From Rhizobium sp. Root1212 (GTDB lineage: Bacteria; Pseudomonadota; Alphaproteobacteria; Rhizobiales; Rhizobiaceae), in the NCBI RefSeq assembly GCF_001424985.1, contig NZ_LMDA01000022.1, positions 372,001-436,000 of the forward strand: DNA of 64,000 nt, given 5' to 3'. The notes under the pieces were generated by a model. That model had not been told where the DNA came from and searched no databases. It worked only from the letters and a program-made list of their open reading frames with translations. A program made the position numbers and the translations under genes. This document shows positions 57,430 through 64,000 of the stretch, piece after piece; position 1 is the stretch's first letter; each line of letters opens with the position of its first letter.

Positions 57430-57457
57430 TTGCAATCGGCAAAACCGCTCTTACATA
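57430..57457 (+). promoter_or_regulatory. Candidate promoter for hslVU
   Basis: TTGCAA (57430-57435), 16-bp spacer, TACATA (57452-57457), about 50 nt before the hslV ATG. A GCCCGG/CCGGGC hairpin (57481-57496) follows in the leader. hslVU is heat-induced in many bacteria, but I do not see a convincing RpoH consensus here. Confidence 0.4.
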
Positions 57458-57510
57458 GAACCCGACAAACCCCGCACAACGCCCGGTCTTCCGGGCCTAA
57501 AGGTACCCTT

Positions 57511-58068
57511 ATGAGTGAACACAATCCCTATGGAACCATGCACGCGACGACGATCATCACGGTGCGCAAGGGCGGCCAGGTGGTGATGGCCGGCGATGGC
57601 CAGGTGAGCCTCGGCCAGACCGTCATGAAGGGCAATGCCCGCAAGGTTCGCCGCCTCGGCAAGGGCGATGTCATTGCCGGTTTTGCCGGCGCCACCGCTG
57701 ATGCCTTCACCCTGCTCGAACGGCTCGAAGCCAAGCTGGAGCAATATCCCGACCAGCTGATGCGCGCCGCCGTGGAGCTGGCCAAGGACTGGCGCACCAA
57801 CAAATACCTGCGCAATCTCGAAGCGATGATGCTGGTTGCCGACAAGACGATCACTCTCGCCATCACCGGCAACGGCGACGTTCTGGAGCCGGAACACGGC
57901 ACGATCGCCATCGGCTCGGGCGGCAACTATGCCTATGCGGCTGCGCGCGCCCTGATGGACAGCGATAAGACGGCCGAAGAGATCGCCCGCCGCGCCATGG
58001 AAATCGCCGGCGACATCTGCGTCTACACCAACGGCAACATCGTCGTGGAGACGCTGGACGCCGCATGA
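57511..58068 (+). CDS. hslV: ATP-dependent protease peptidase subunit HslV
   Basis: 185 aa from ATG 57511. It is the threonine peptidase of the HslVU protease. The catalytic stretch [19 protein letters not shown] aligns with the mature N-terminus of E. coli HslV, but here the first of these Thr residues is residue 13, after [12 protein letters not shown]. So a 12-residue pro-segment must be removed; no start codon places Met directly before it. It is followed after 64 bp by hslU. Confidence 0.95.
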   Translation: MSEHNPYGTMHATTIITVRKGGQVVMAGDGQVSLGQTVMKGNARKVRRLGKGDVIAGFAGATADAFTLLERLEAKLEQYPDQLMRAAVELAKDWRTNKYLRNLEAMMLVADKTITLAITGNGDVLEPEHGTIAIGSGGNYAYAAARALMDSDKTAEEIARRAMEIAGDICVYTNGNIVVETLDAA

Positions 58069-58132
58069 TCATGCGGGCAACCGGTAAACCCCATTCATCG
58101 GCCGCAACGGCCGTCCAAGGACCCTGATATCC

Positions 58133-59440
58133 ATGACCACATTTTCCCCCCGCGAGATCGTCTCGGAACTCGACCGGTTCATCATCGGCCAGCATGACGC
58201 CAAGCGCGCCGTGGCGATCGCATTGCGCAACCGCTGGCGTCGCCAGCAGCTTTCCGACGAGCTGCGCGATGAAGTCATGCCCAAGAACATCCTGATGATC
58301 GGCCCGACCGGCGTCGGCAAGACCGAGATTTCCCGCCGCCTCGCCAAGCTGGCCGGCGCCCCCTTCATCAAGGTGGAAGCGACCAAATTCACCGAAGTCG
58401 GCTATGTCGGCCGCGATGTCGAGCAGATCGTGCGCGATCTGGTCGAGGTCGGCATCGGCCTGGTGCGCGAGAAGAAGCGCGCCGAGGTGAAGGCCAAGGC
58501 GCACCAGAACGCCGAGGAGCGCGTCCTCGATGCTCTGGTCGGCGCCACTGCATCGCCGGCCACCCGCGACAGCTTCCGCAAGAAGCTGCGCGCCAACGAG
58601 CTGGACGACAAGGAAATTGACATTGAAATCGCCGACACCGGTTCGCCGGGCGGCGGCTTCGAAATCCCTGGCATGCCCGGCGCCAATATCGGCGTGCTCA
58701 ACCTGTCGGAAATGTTCGGCAAGGCGATGGGCGGCCGCACCAAGAAGGTGCGCACCACCGTCAAGGACAGCTACACCGTGCTGATCGATGACGAATCCGA
58801 CAAGCTGCTCGACAATGAGCAGATTCAGCGCGAGGCGATCCGCTCGGCCGAGAATGACGGCATCGTCTTCCTCGACGAGATCGACAAGATCGCCGCCCGC
58901 GACGGCGGCATGGGTGCCGGCGTGTCGCGCGAAGGCGTGCAGCGCGACTTGCTTCCGCTCGTCGAAGGCACGACGGTCGCCACCAAATACGGGCCGGTGA
59001 AGACGGATCACATCCTGTTCATCGCCTCGGGCGCCTTCCATGTGTCGAAGCCGTCGGACCTTCTGCCGGAATTGCAGGGCCGCCTGCCGATCCGCGTCGA
59101 GCTGAAGGCGCTGACCAAGGAAGACTTCCGCCGCATCCTGACGGAAACCGAGGCGAGCCTGATCCGCCAGTACATCGCGCTGCTCGATACCGAAGGCGTC
59201 GGGCTGAGCTTCACCGACGATGCGCTCGATGCGCTGGCCGATGTCGCGGTCAAGCTCAATGCCAGCGTCGAGAATATCGGCGCACGCCGCCTGCAGACGG
59301 TAATGGAGCGCGTGCTCGACGAAATCTCCTTCGTCGCCCCCGACAAGTCCGGCGAGAAGCTGACGATCGATGCGGAGTATGTCCGCAAGCATGTTGGCGA
59401 TCTCGCGGCCAATACCGACCTGTCGCGTTACATCCTATAA
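58133..59440 (+). CDS. hslU: ATP-dependent protease ATPase subunit HslU
   Basis: 435 aa AAA+ unfoldase that feeds substrates to HslV. Walker [11 protein letters not shown] is near residue 62, Walker [12 protein letters not shown] near residue 245, and the sensor/arginine regions follow ([14 protein letters not shown]). The C-terminal LSRYIL is the tail that activates HslV. The intermediate domain (about residues 110-220) is normal. It ends the hslVU operon and is followed by a terminator. Confidence 0.97.
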   Translation: MTTFSPREIVSELDRFIIGQHDAKRAVAIALRNRWRRQQLSDELRDEVMPKNILMIGPTGVGKTEISRRLAKLAGAPFIKVEATKFTEVGYVGRDVEQIVRDLVEVGIGLVREKKRAEVKAKAHQNAEERVLDALVGATASPATRDSFRKKLRANELDDKEIDIEIADTGSPGGGFEIPGMPGANIGVLNLSEMFGKAMGGRTKKVRTTVKDSYTVLIDDESDKLLDNEQIQREAIRSAENDGIVFLDEIDKIAARDGGMGAGVSREGVQRDLLPLVEGTTVATKYGPVKTDHILFIASGAFHVSKPSDLLPELQGRLPIRVELKALTKEDFRRILTETEASLIRQYIALLDTEGVGLSFTDDALDALADVAVKLNASVENIGARRLQTVMERVLDEISFVAPDKSGEKLTIDAEYVRKHVGDLAANTDLSRYIL

Positions 59441-59460
59441 CGTCGGGTCCGAATTTTGAA

Positions 59461-59497
59461 GAAGGCGCTTGTCACCCGACAGGCGCCTTCGTTATTT
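59461..59497 (+). terminator. hslU terminator
   Basis: GAAGGCGC (59461-59468) pairs with GCGCCTTC (59483-59490), with an inner GTC/GAC pair, followed by GTTATTT. It is 20 bp after the hslU stop. Confidence 0.85.
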
Positions 59498-59602
59498 CTA
59501 GATCAAACTAATCGGAAAATACCGGCGGCATGATTCCGACATGATTTTGCCGCATGCGTCCTGCGCCTGCCGGGGCGGCCGGAAGATCAGAGGAAGACGA
59601 TC

Positions 59603-60550
59603 GTGCGTTCCATTCTCGCAATGCTTCTCGCTTCGGTCCTGGCGCTGGCAAGCGTCGAAGCCCATGCCGATGTTCGCCGAATGCCGGAAGGAAACCGCAA
59701 CGTCGAGCAGCCGAACGTGCCGGGCGCCTCCGTGCGCCGCACCAAGGCGGGCAAAACCTCCTTCGATGCGAAATACGAGAAGGTGCACCGGCTGCTGGCG
59801 AGCGATCGCAAGCTGATGAGCAAAATCAAGTCGACCGCGGCGGCCTACGGCATCGACCCGATCCACATGATCGGCGCGATCGTTGGCGAGCATACCTATA
59901 ATGTCGATGCCTATGACCGGCTGCAGTCCTATTATGTGAAGGCGGCGGCCTATGCCGGCGACAGCTTCCGCTTCGGTTATGAAGACGAGACGGTTGCCCA
60001 ATTCGTCGTGCGGCCGCAATTTGCCGCATGCCAGGGCAAGAAGAATTCCTATGCGCTGTGGAGCTGTCGGGAAAATGTCTGGGAGCAGGATTTCCGCGGC
60101 AAGACGGTTGGCGGCGTCTCCTTCCCGAACAACCGCTTCAGCGCCGTGTTCTTCCAGCCCTTCTTCGCCGGCCAGACCTTCGGCCTCGGCCAGATCAACC
60201 CGCTGACGGCGCTGATGCTGACCGACATGGTGTCGCGCGTTTCCGGCTATGACAGGCTGGATGAGAACGATGCGGCCGGCGTCTATCAAGCGATCATGGA
60301 CCCAGACCAGTCGCTGGCCTATATGGCCGCCTCGATCCGCCATTCGATCGACGCCTACAAGTCGATTGCCGGCGTCGATATCTCCGACAATCCGGGCATC
60401 ACCTCGACGCTCTATAATGTCGGCAACCCGGACCAGCGCGCCGCCGCCTTTGCGGCGAAACGCAAGAATGGCGGCCCGGAATGGCCGGAAGAGAACTATT
60501 ACGGCTGGCTGGTCAACGACAAGCTCGCGGAACTGCGCGCGCTGCTCTAA
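59603..60550 (+). CDS. DUF1402 family exported protein
   Basis: 315 aa, GTG start with AGAGGAAG in front. A Sec signal peptide (residues 1-22, LAMLLASVLALASVEAHA) is followed by one domain of unknown function. A lysozyme-like pattern can be seen: PIHMIGAIVGEHTYN with a Glu near residue 95 and FGLGQINPLTALML, which recalls the G-L-x-Q motif of lytic transglycosylases. So a peptidoglycan-related role is possible but unproven. It stands between hslU and a P450 gene, 35 bp before the latter. Confidence 0.85.
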   Translation: MRSILAMLLASVLALASVEAHADVRRMPEGNRNVEQPNVPGASVRRTKAGKTSFDAKYEKVHRLLASDRKLMSKIKSTAAAYGIDPIHMIGAIVGEHTYNVDAYDRLQSYYVKAAAYAGDSFRFGYEDETVAQFVVRPQFAACQGKKNSYALWSCRENVWEQDFRGKTVGGVSFPNNRFSAVFFQPFFAGQTFGLGQINPLTALMLTDMVSRVSGYDRLDENDAAGVYQAIMDPDQSLAYMAASIRHSIDAYKSIAGVDISDNPGITSTLYNVGNPDQRAAAFAAKRKNGGPEWPEENYYGWLVNDKLAELRALL

Positions 60551-60585
60551 CGTTTCTCGTTGAATGCTGACGAAGCGGAGGTGAG

Positions 60586-61980
60586 ATGGACAAGCGACCC
60601 GATCCCTTCGAACCACCGGCCCCGGCGATGCGGGCCCGATTGCTGACGCGACTGGAAGTCATCCGCACGGTTCTGCGCAATCCGCTCGAACTCTGGGGCG
60701 AGCCTTCCTATACGCTGCCGTGGATCGAGACGAAGTTCTTCAACCAGCGCACTCTTATCGTCAACGATCCCGACCTCATCCGCTACGTTCTGGTGGAGAA
60801 TGCCGCAAACTACGAGATGTCGCAGGTGCGCCGGCTCATTCTGCGGCCGATCCTGCGTGACGGGTTGCTGACGGCTGAAGGCGAGGTGTGGAAACGGTCG
60901 CGTAAGGCGATGGCGCCGGTGTTCACGCCCCGTCACGCCCGCGGTTTCGCCGCGCAGATGCTGGCAAAAAGCGAGGACTATGCCGCCCGCTATGAAGAGG
61001 CGGCGCGGGAGGGCAGCGTCGTCAATATCGCCAACGATATGACGGAGCTGACCTTCGAAATCCTCTCCGAAACCCTGTTTTCCGGCCAGATCGCCACCGA
61101 GACGGAGGGTTTTGCCGATAGCGTCGATCAGCTCCTGCACCGGATGGGCCGGGTCGATCCCATGGACATCATGCTCGCGCCCAAATGGGTGCCGCGGCTG
61201 ACGCGGATCGGCGGGCGCAGGGTCATGGCGCGCTTCTATGGCATCGTCTACGACACGATGGACCGGCGCCGCGCCTTGATGAAAAGCGATCCCGGCACGG
61301 TGCCGCGCGATTTCCTGACGCTGCTCTTGGAACTGGAAGGCCCGAACGGTCTTTCGACAGACGAAATCGCCGACAATATCCTCACTTTCATCGGCGCCGG
61401 CCACGAGACGACGGCGCGGGCGCTGGGCTGGACCTTCTATTGCATCGCCAATGCCCCGCATGTGCGCGAAGTGATGGAAGAAGAGATCGACCGCGTTCTG
61501 GCAAGCGGCGCCGAACCGGTCGAGTGGCTGGAGCGGATGCCGCATGTGCGCGCCGCCTTCGAGGAGGCGATGCGGCTTTACCCGCCGGCGCCCTCGATCA
61601 ATCGCGCGGCGATCGAAGACGACCAGTGGACTTCGAAAACCGGCGAAACCGTCGTCATTCCCAAGAGAATTTCCGTTCTGGTCATGCCATGGACGCTGCA
61701 TCGCCACGTGCTCTATTGGGATCGGCCGCGCGCGTTCATGCCCGAGCGCTTCCTGCCGGGAAACCGCGAAAAGCTGCACCGGTTCCAGTATCTGCCCTTC
61801 GGTGCCGGCCCGCGCACCTGCATCGGCGCGACCTTCGCGCTGCAGGAAGCGGTGATCGCGCTGGCCGTGCTGATGAAGCGTTATCGCTTCGATATGACCG
61901 CGGACACAAACCCCTGGCCGATCCAGCGGCTGACGACCCAGCCTAGGGGCGGCCTGCCGCTGCGGGTGACGGCTCGCTGA
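60586..61980 (+). CDS. Cytochrome P450
   Basis: 464 aa heme monooxygenase. The I-helix oxygen-binding motif AGHETTARAL, the ExxR in EEAMRLYPPAP, and the heme loop FGAGPRTCIGATFA with the axial Cys412 are intact. No membrane anchor is visible, so it is probably soluble. No ferredoxin, reductase or substrate-pathway gene is adjacent, so its substrate and electron donor are unknown. GGAGGTGAG precedes the ATG. Its last 38 bases overlap the end of the convergent exported-protein gene. Confidence 0.94.
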   Translation: MDKRPDPFEPPAPAMRARLLTRLEVIRTVLRNPLELWGEPSYTLPWIETKFFNQRTLIVNDPDLIRYVLVENAANYEMSQVRRLILRPILRDGLLTAEGEVWKRSRKAMAPVFTPRHARGFAAQMLAKSEDYAARYEEAAREGSVVNIANDMTELTFEILSETLFSGQIATETEGFADSVDQLLHRMGRVDPMDIMLAPKWVPRLTRIGGRRVMARFYGIVYDTMDRRRALMKSDPGTVPRDFLTLLLELEGPNGLSTDEIADNILTFIGAGHETTARALGWTFYCIANAPHVREVMEEEIDRVLASGAEPVEWLERMPHVRAAFEEAMRLYPPAPSINRAAIEDDQWTSKTGETVVIPKRISVLVMPWTLHRHVLYWDRPRAFMPERFLPGNREKLHRFQYLPFGAGPRTCIGATFALQEAVIALAVLMKRYRFDMTADTNPWPIQRLTTQPRGGLPLRVTAR

Positions 61981-62551
61981 AGTTCTTGCCCGGCGTCTGT
62001 TCCTGCATTGCCTTCACCGGACTGTCGGCCGGTTGCGGCTGCGGCAAGACCTTGCTCGGCTTCTTGATCGTCTTGATCTGGGCGCAGGTCGCGTCGCCGA
62101 CATTTTCGCAGGGCTTGTAGATGACGATCTCGCTGCCGGCGCCGTCGTCCCACACGACCTGAATGGCGATGGTCTTCGCCTCATGGGCGGGCAGCGAGAT
62201 ATAGAGATATTTGTTGCTCGGATCGTCCGGAAGGTTGAAGGGGATCTGCGGATTGCATTCACCGAGCGGCATGCGCTTGTCGAGCAGATCGGAATTCACC
62301 GAGTAACGGATTTCGGATAGCCGGCAATGCATCGTCTGCAGCGTCGTGAAATAGATGAGCTGCTTGTCGTCGTAGTTGCGAAACTGCACCCAGCCGGTCG
62401 GCTTATTGACGTCGAGCATCGCCTTGTAGATCGAGACATCCGGCAGCTGCGGCTTGTATTCCTCCTCGTCGCTGTCCTGCGCGAAACCGGGCGTGGAAAA
62501 CAGCAGCACACCGAGCGCGAGAACAGTGGCAGGCAATGTGAAACGACGCAT
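61943..62551 (-). CDS. Exported protein of unknown family
   Basis: 202 aa from ATG 62551. Residues 1-25 form a Sec signal peptide (LPATVLALGVLLFSTPGFAQ). The mature domain has GWVQFRNYDDKQLIYFTTLQ, four Cys residues (in MHCRLSE, GECNPQ, KPCENVG, ATCAQIK), which may form two disulfides, and a Pro-rich tail. I do not recognise the family; it is not a clear IalB protein. It is convergent with and overlaps the P450 gene by 38 bp; the tail KNFSEPSPAAAGRP is encoded in the overlap. The frame is open upstream to 62707, without signal-like sequence. Confidence 0.75.
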   Translation of the reverse strand: MRRFTLPATVLALGVLLFSTPGFAQDSDEEEYKPQLPDVSIYKAMLDVNKPTGWVQFRNYDDKQLIYFTTLQTMHCRLSEIRYSVNSDLLDKRMPLGECNPQIPFNLPDDPSNKYLYISLPAHEAKTIAIQVVWDDGAGSEIVIYKPCENVGDATCAQIKTIKKPSKVLPQPQPADSPVKAMQEQTPGKNFSEPSPAAAGRP

Positions 62552-62711
62552 GCGGCATCCCCCCGGACGGCTGAACAAGATCGGTCGCGTCGCCTGCGCG
62601 CCATCGCGTCGCCTGCGCGATAGCCTTGACCGCCAATATGTCCTATCACCTTCGCAACTTCGTTTGAAGCGGTGCCGCGCACCGCCTTTCCCTGAGCTGA
62701 CGGGCATTATC

Positions 62712-64000
62712 TTGAGCGATCATCTTCTTCTCGGCATCGACACCGGCGGAACCTATACCGACGCCGTTCTCTTCAGCGAAACCGGGGGCGTCGTCGCCCG
62801 CGCCAAATCGCTGACCACGCGGCACGATCTCGCCGTCGGCATTTCCGGCGCGGTGGAGGCGGTTCTTGCGTCTTCGGGAACGGACGTTTCCGCGATCAGC
62901 CTCGTGTCGCTCTCGACCACGCTTGCCACCAATGCGCTGGTCGAAGGGCAGGGCGGACGTGCGGGTCTGGTGATGATCGGCTTCGGCCCGGAAGACCTGA
63001 AGCGGGATGGCTTGCAGGACGCGCTGGGGAGCGATCCGGTAATCTTCCTGCCCGGCGGCCACAATGTGCATGGCGGCGAAACCATGCTTGACATGCGCGC
63101 GCTCGACGAGGCCCTGCCGCGGCTGGCAAGCGAGGTTTCCTCCTTCGCCGTCGCCGGCTATTTCGCCGTGCGCAATCCCTCCCATGAGCAGCGGGTGCGC
63201 GACCGCATCCGCGAAGTCTCGCACCTGCCGGTCACCTGCAGCCATGAACTGACCTCCAAGCTCGGCGGCCCGCGCCGGGCGCTGACGACGCTGCTCAATG
63301 CCCGTCTCGTCTCGATGATCGACCGGTTGATCGGCTCCTGCGAGGATTTCCTGAGGGATCGCGGCATTGAAGCGCCGATGATGGTGGTGCGCGGCGATGG
63401 CGCGCTGATCTCGGCCGCCGAAGCCCGGCTGCGGCCGATCGAAACCATCCTCTCCGGCCCGGCGGCAAGCCTCGTCGGCGCCCGTTACCTGACCGGCCTC
63501 GATGATGCCGTCGTTTCCGATATCGGCGGCACGACCACCGATGTCGCGACCCTTGCCGAAGGGCGGCCGCGGCTGGACGAGGAGGGCGCCGTCGTCGGCG
63601 GTTTCCGCACTATGGTCGAGGCGGTGGCGATGCGCACCTTCGGGCTCGGTGGCGATTCCGAGGTTCGGATCGACGATCGTGGCATGGTCGCAGCCCTGTC
63701 TCTCGGCCCGCGCCGCTTTCTGCCGCTCAGCCTTGCGGCCGTGGCGCATGAGGAGGTTGTCATCGGCGTTCTCGAACGGCAGTTGCGCACGGCCCATGTC
63801 GGCCGGCATGACGGCAAGCTGGCGGTGCGCACCGGTTTGCCGGATCATCTGGCGGCCGGCCTGACGAGCCAGCAGCAAGCGCTGTACGAACGTATTGGCT
63901 CCGTGCCCGTTGCGCTGGAAAACCTGCTGACCAGCACGCCACAGCGCGCTACGCTCGACCGGCTCGTCGAGCGCGGTCTCGTCCATATCTGCGGCCTGAC
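62712..64000 (+). CDS. Hydantoinase/oxoprolinase family protein, HyuA type (3' end outside window)
   Basis: At least 429 codons, open to the window end. The family uses ATP to open hydantoin or 5-oxoproline rings. The actin-like ATPase motifs GIDTGGTYTDAVLF at the N-terminus and DIGGTTTDVATLAEG near residue 270 are clear, together with TNALVEGQGG and ETILSGPAASLVGA. The start is uncertain: TTG 62712 gives the normal N-terminus, and no ATG fits. No HyuB partner is visible before the window ends. The substrate cannot be told; other family members act on N-methylhydantoin or acetone. Confidence 0.88.
   Translation, partial: MSDHLLLGIDTGGTYTDAVLFSETGGVVARAKSLTTRHDLAVGISGAVEAVLASSGTDVSAISLVSLSTTLATNALVEGQGGRAGLVMIGFGPEDLKRDGLQDALGSDPVIFLPGGHNVHGGETMLDMRALDEALPRLASEVSSFAVAGYFAVRNPSHEQRVRDRIREVSHLPVTCSHELTSKLGGPRRALTTLLNARLVSMIDRLIGSCEDFLRDRGIEAPMMVVRGDGALISAAEARLRPIETILSGPAASLVGARYLTGLDDAVVSDIGGTTTDVATLAEGRPRLDEEGAVVGGFRTMVEAVAMRTFGLGGDSEVRIDDRGMVAALSLGPRRFLPLSLAAVAHEEVVIGVLERQLRTAHVGRHDGKLAVRTGLPDHLAAGLTSQQQALYERIGSVPVALENLLTSTPQRATLDRLVERGLVHICGL

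Noticed and set aside
57863-59392. Minus-strand open frame of about 509 codons opposite hslV/hslU
   Set aside because: It is complementary to conserved hslU codons and has the composition of an antisense shadow.
61943-62551. Invasion-associated locus B (IalB) assignment for the exported protein
   Set aside because: Size, signal peptide and cysteines are similar, but I cannot find the IalB core motifs, so it is left unnamed.
62646-63986. Minus-strand open frame of about 446 codons at the window end
   Set aside because: The plus strand encodes a clear HyuA protein that runs off the window; the minus frame has no recognisable motif.

Overview
The window is high-GC alphaproteobacterial DNA. Its gene order and protein sequences point to the family Rhizobiaceae (Rhizobium/Agrobacterium/Neorhizobium type). 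The order kinase-pyrophosphorylase, maf, aroE, coaE, dnaQ, secB, fxsA, TimA, mltA, gyrB is the order found just beside the chromosomal origin in this family, so oriC probably lies shortly upstream of base 1. Two parS-like palindromes (1459 and 50598) agree with an origin-proximal position. Genes are packed closely. I saw no rRNA, tRNA, insertion sequence, prophage or CRISPR array.

Layout. 1-10.2 kb: core genes, namely a PpdK/PpsA regulator, Maf, aroE-coaE-dnaQ, secB and fxsA facing the other way, a coupled group TimA-mltA-Smr-XRE, and gyrB. 10.3-12.8 kb: a nitroreductase and a GabD-type aldehyde dehydrogenase around a small intergenic palindromic repeat. 12.9-22.7 kb: an accessory sugar-catabolism island with an HpaI-type aldolase, a GntR/FCD regulator, a UxaA-type dehydratase, an aldo/keto reductase, a FucU-type mutarotase, a ribose-type ABC transporter and a zinc alcohol dehydrogenase. 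The gene set fits oxidative use of L-fucose or a related 6-deoxy sugar. 22.9-30.8 kb: phaZ, a DUF2852 membrane protein, a YgjP-type metalloprotein, trpFBA, accD, folC.

30.9-48.6 kb: a long minus-strand block. It holds trxA, addAB (double-strand-break repair), a MurU-type nucleotidyltransferase, a TsaE-AmgK fusion (tRNA modification plus cell-wall sugar recycling), a DivL-like PAS histidine kinase, ahcY, and the PTS/ChvGI group ptsH-EIIA-hprK-chvG-chvI. pckA diverges from chvI at 48.96 kb. 50.7-52.7 kb: arfB, then a translationally coupled trio of a Kbp-like BON/LysM protein, a small exported protein and AlkB. 52.7-57.3 kb: a minus-strand histidine operon hisB-DUF2628-hisH-hisA-hisF-hisE-coaA. 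57.5-64 kb: hslVU, a DUF1402 exported protein, a cytochrome P450, an exported protein of unknown family, and a HyuA-type hydantoinase cut off by the window end.

Most of the window is well-known core genome, and I do not see a clearly new multi-gene system. The points most worth checking are the parS-like sites, the fucose-type island with its candidate operator, a triple 10-bp operator before ahcY, tandem operator-like sites before pckA, the TsaE-AmgK fusion next to MurU, and several core enzymes lacking canonical motifs (AccD zinc ribbon, AddB P-loop and Fe-S cysteines, HslV with a pro-segment, MltA without a signal peptide). All calls were made by reading sequence and recalling families; no search was run.
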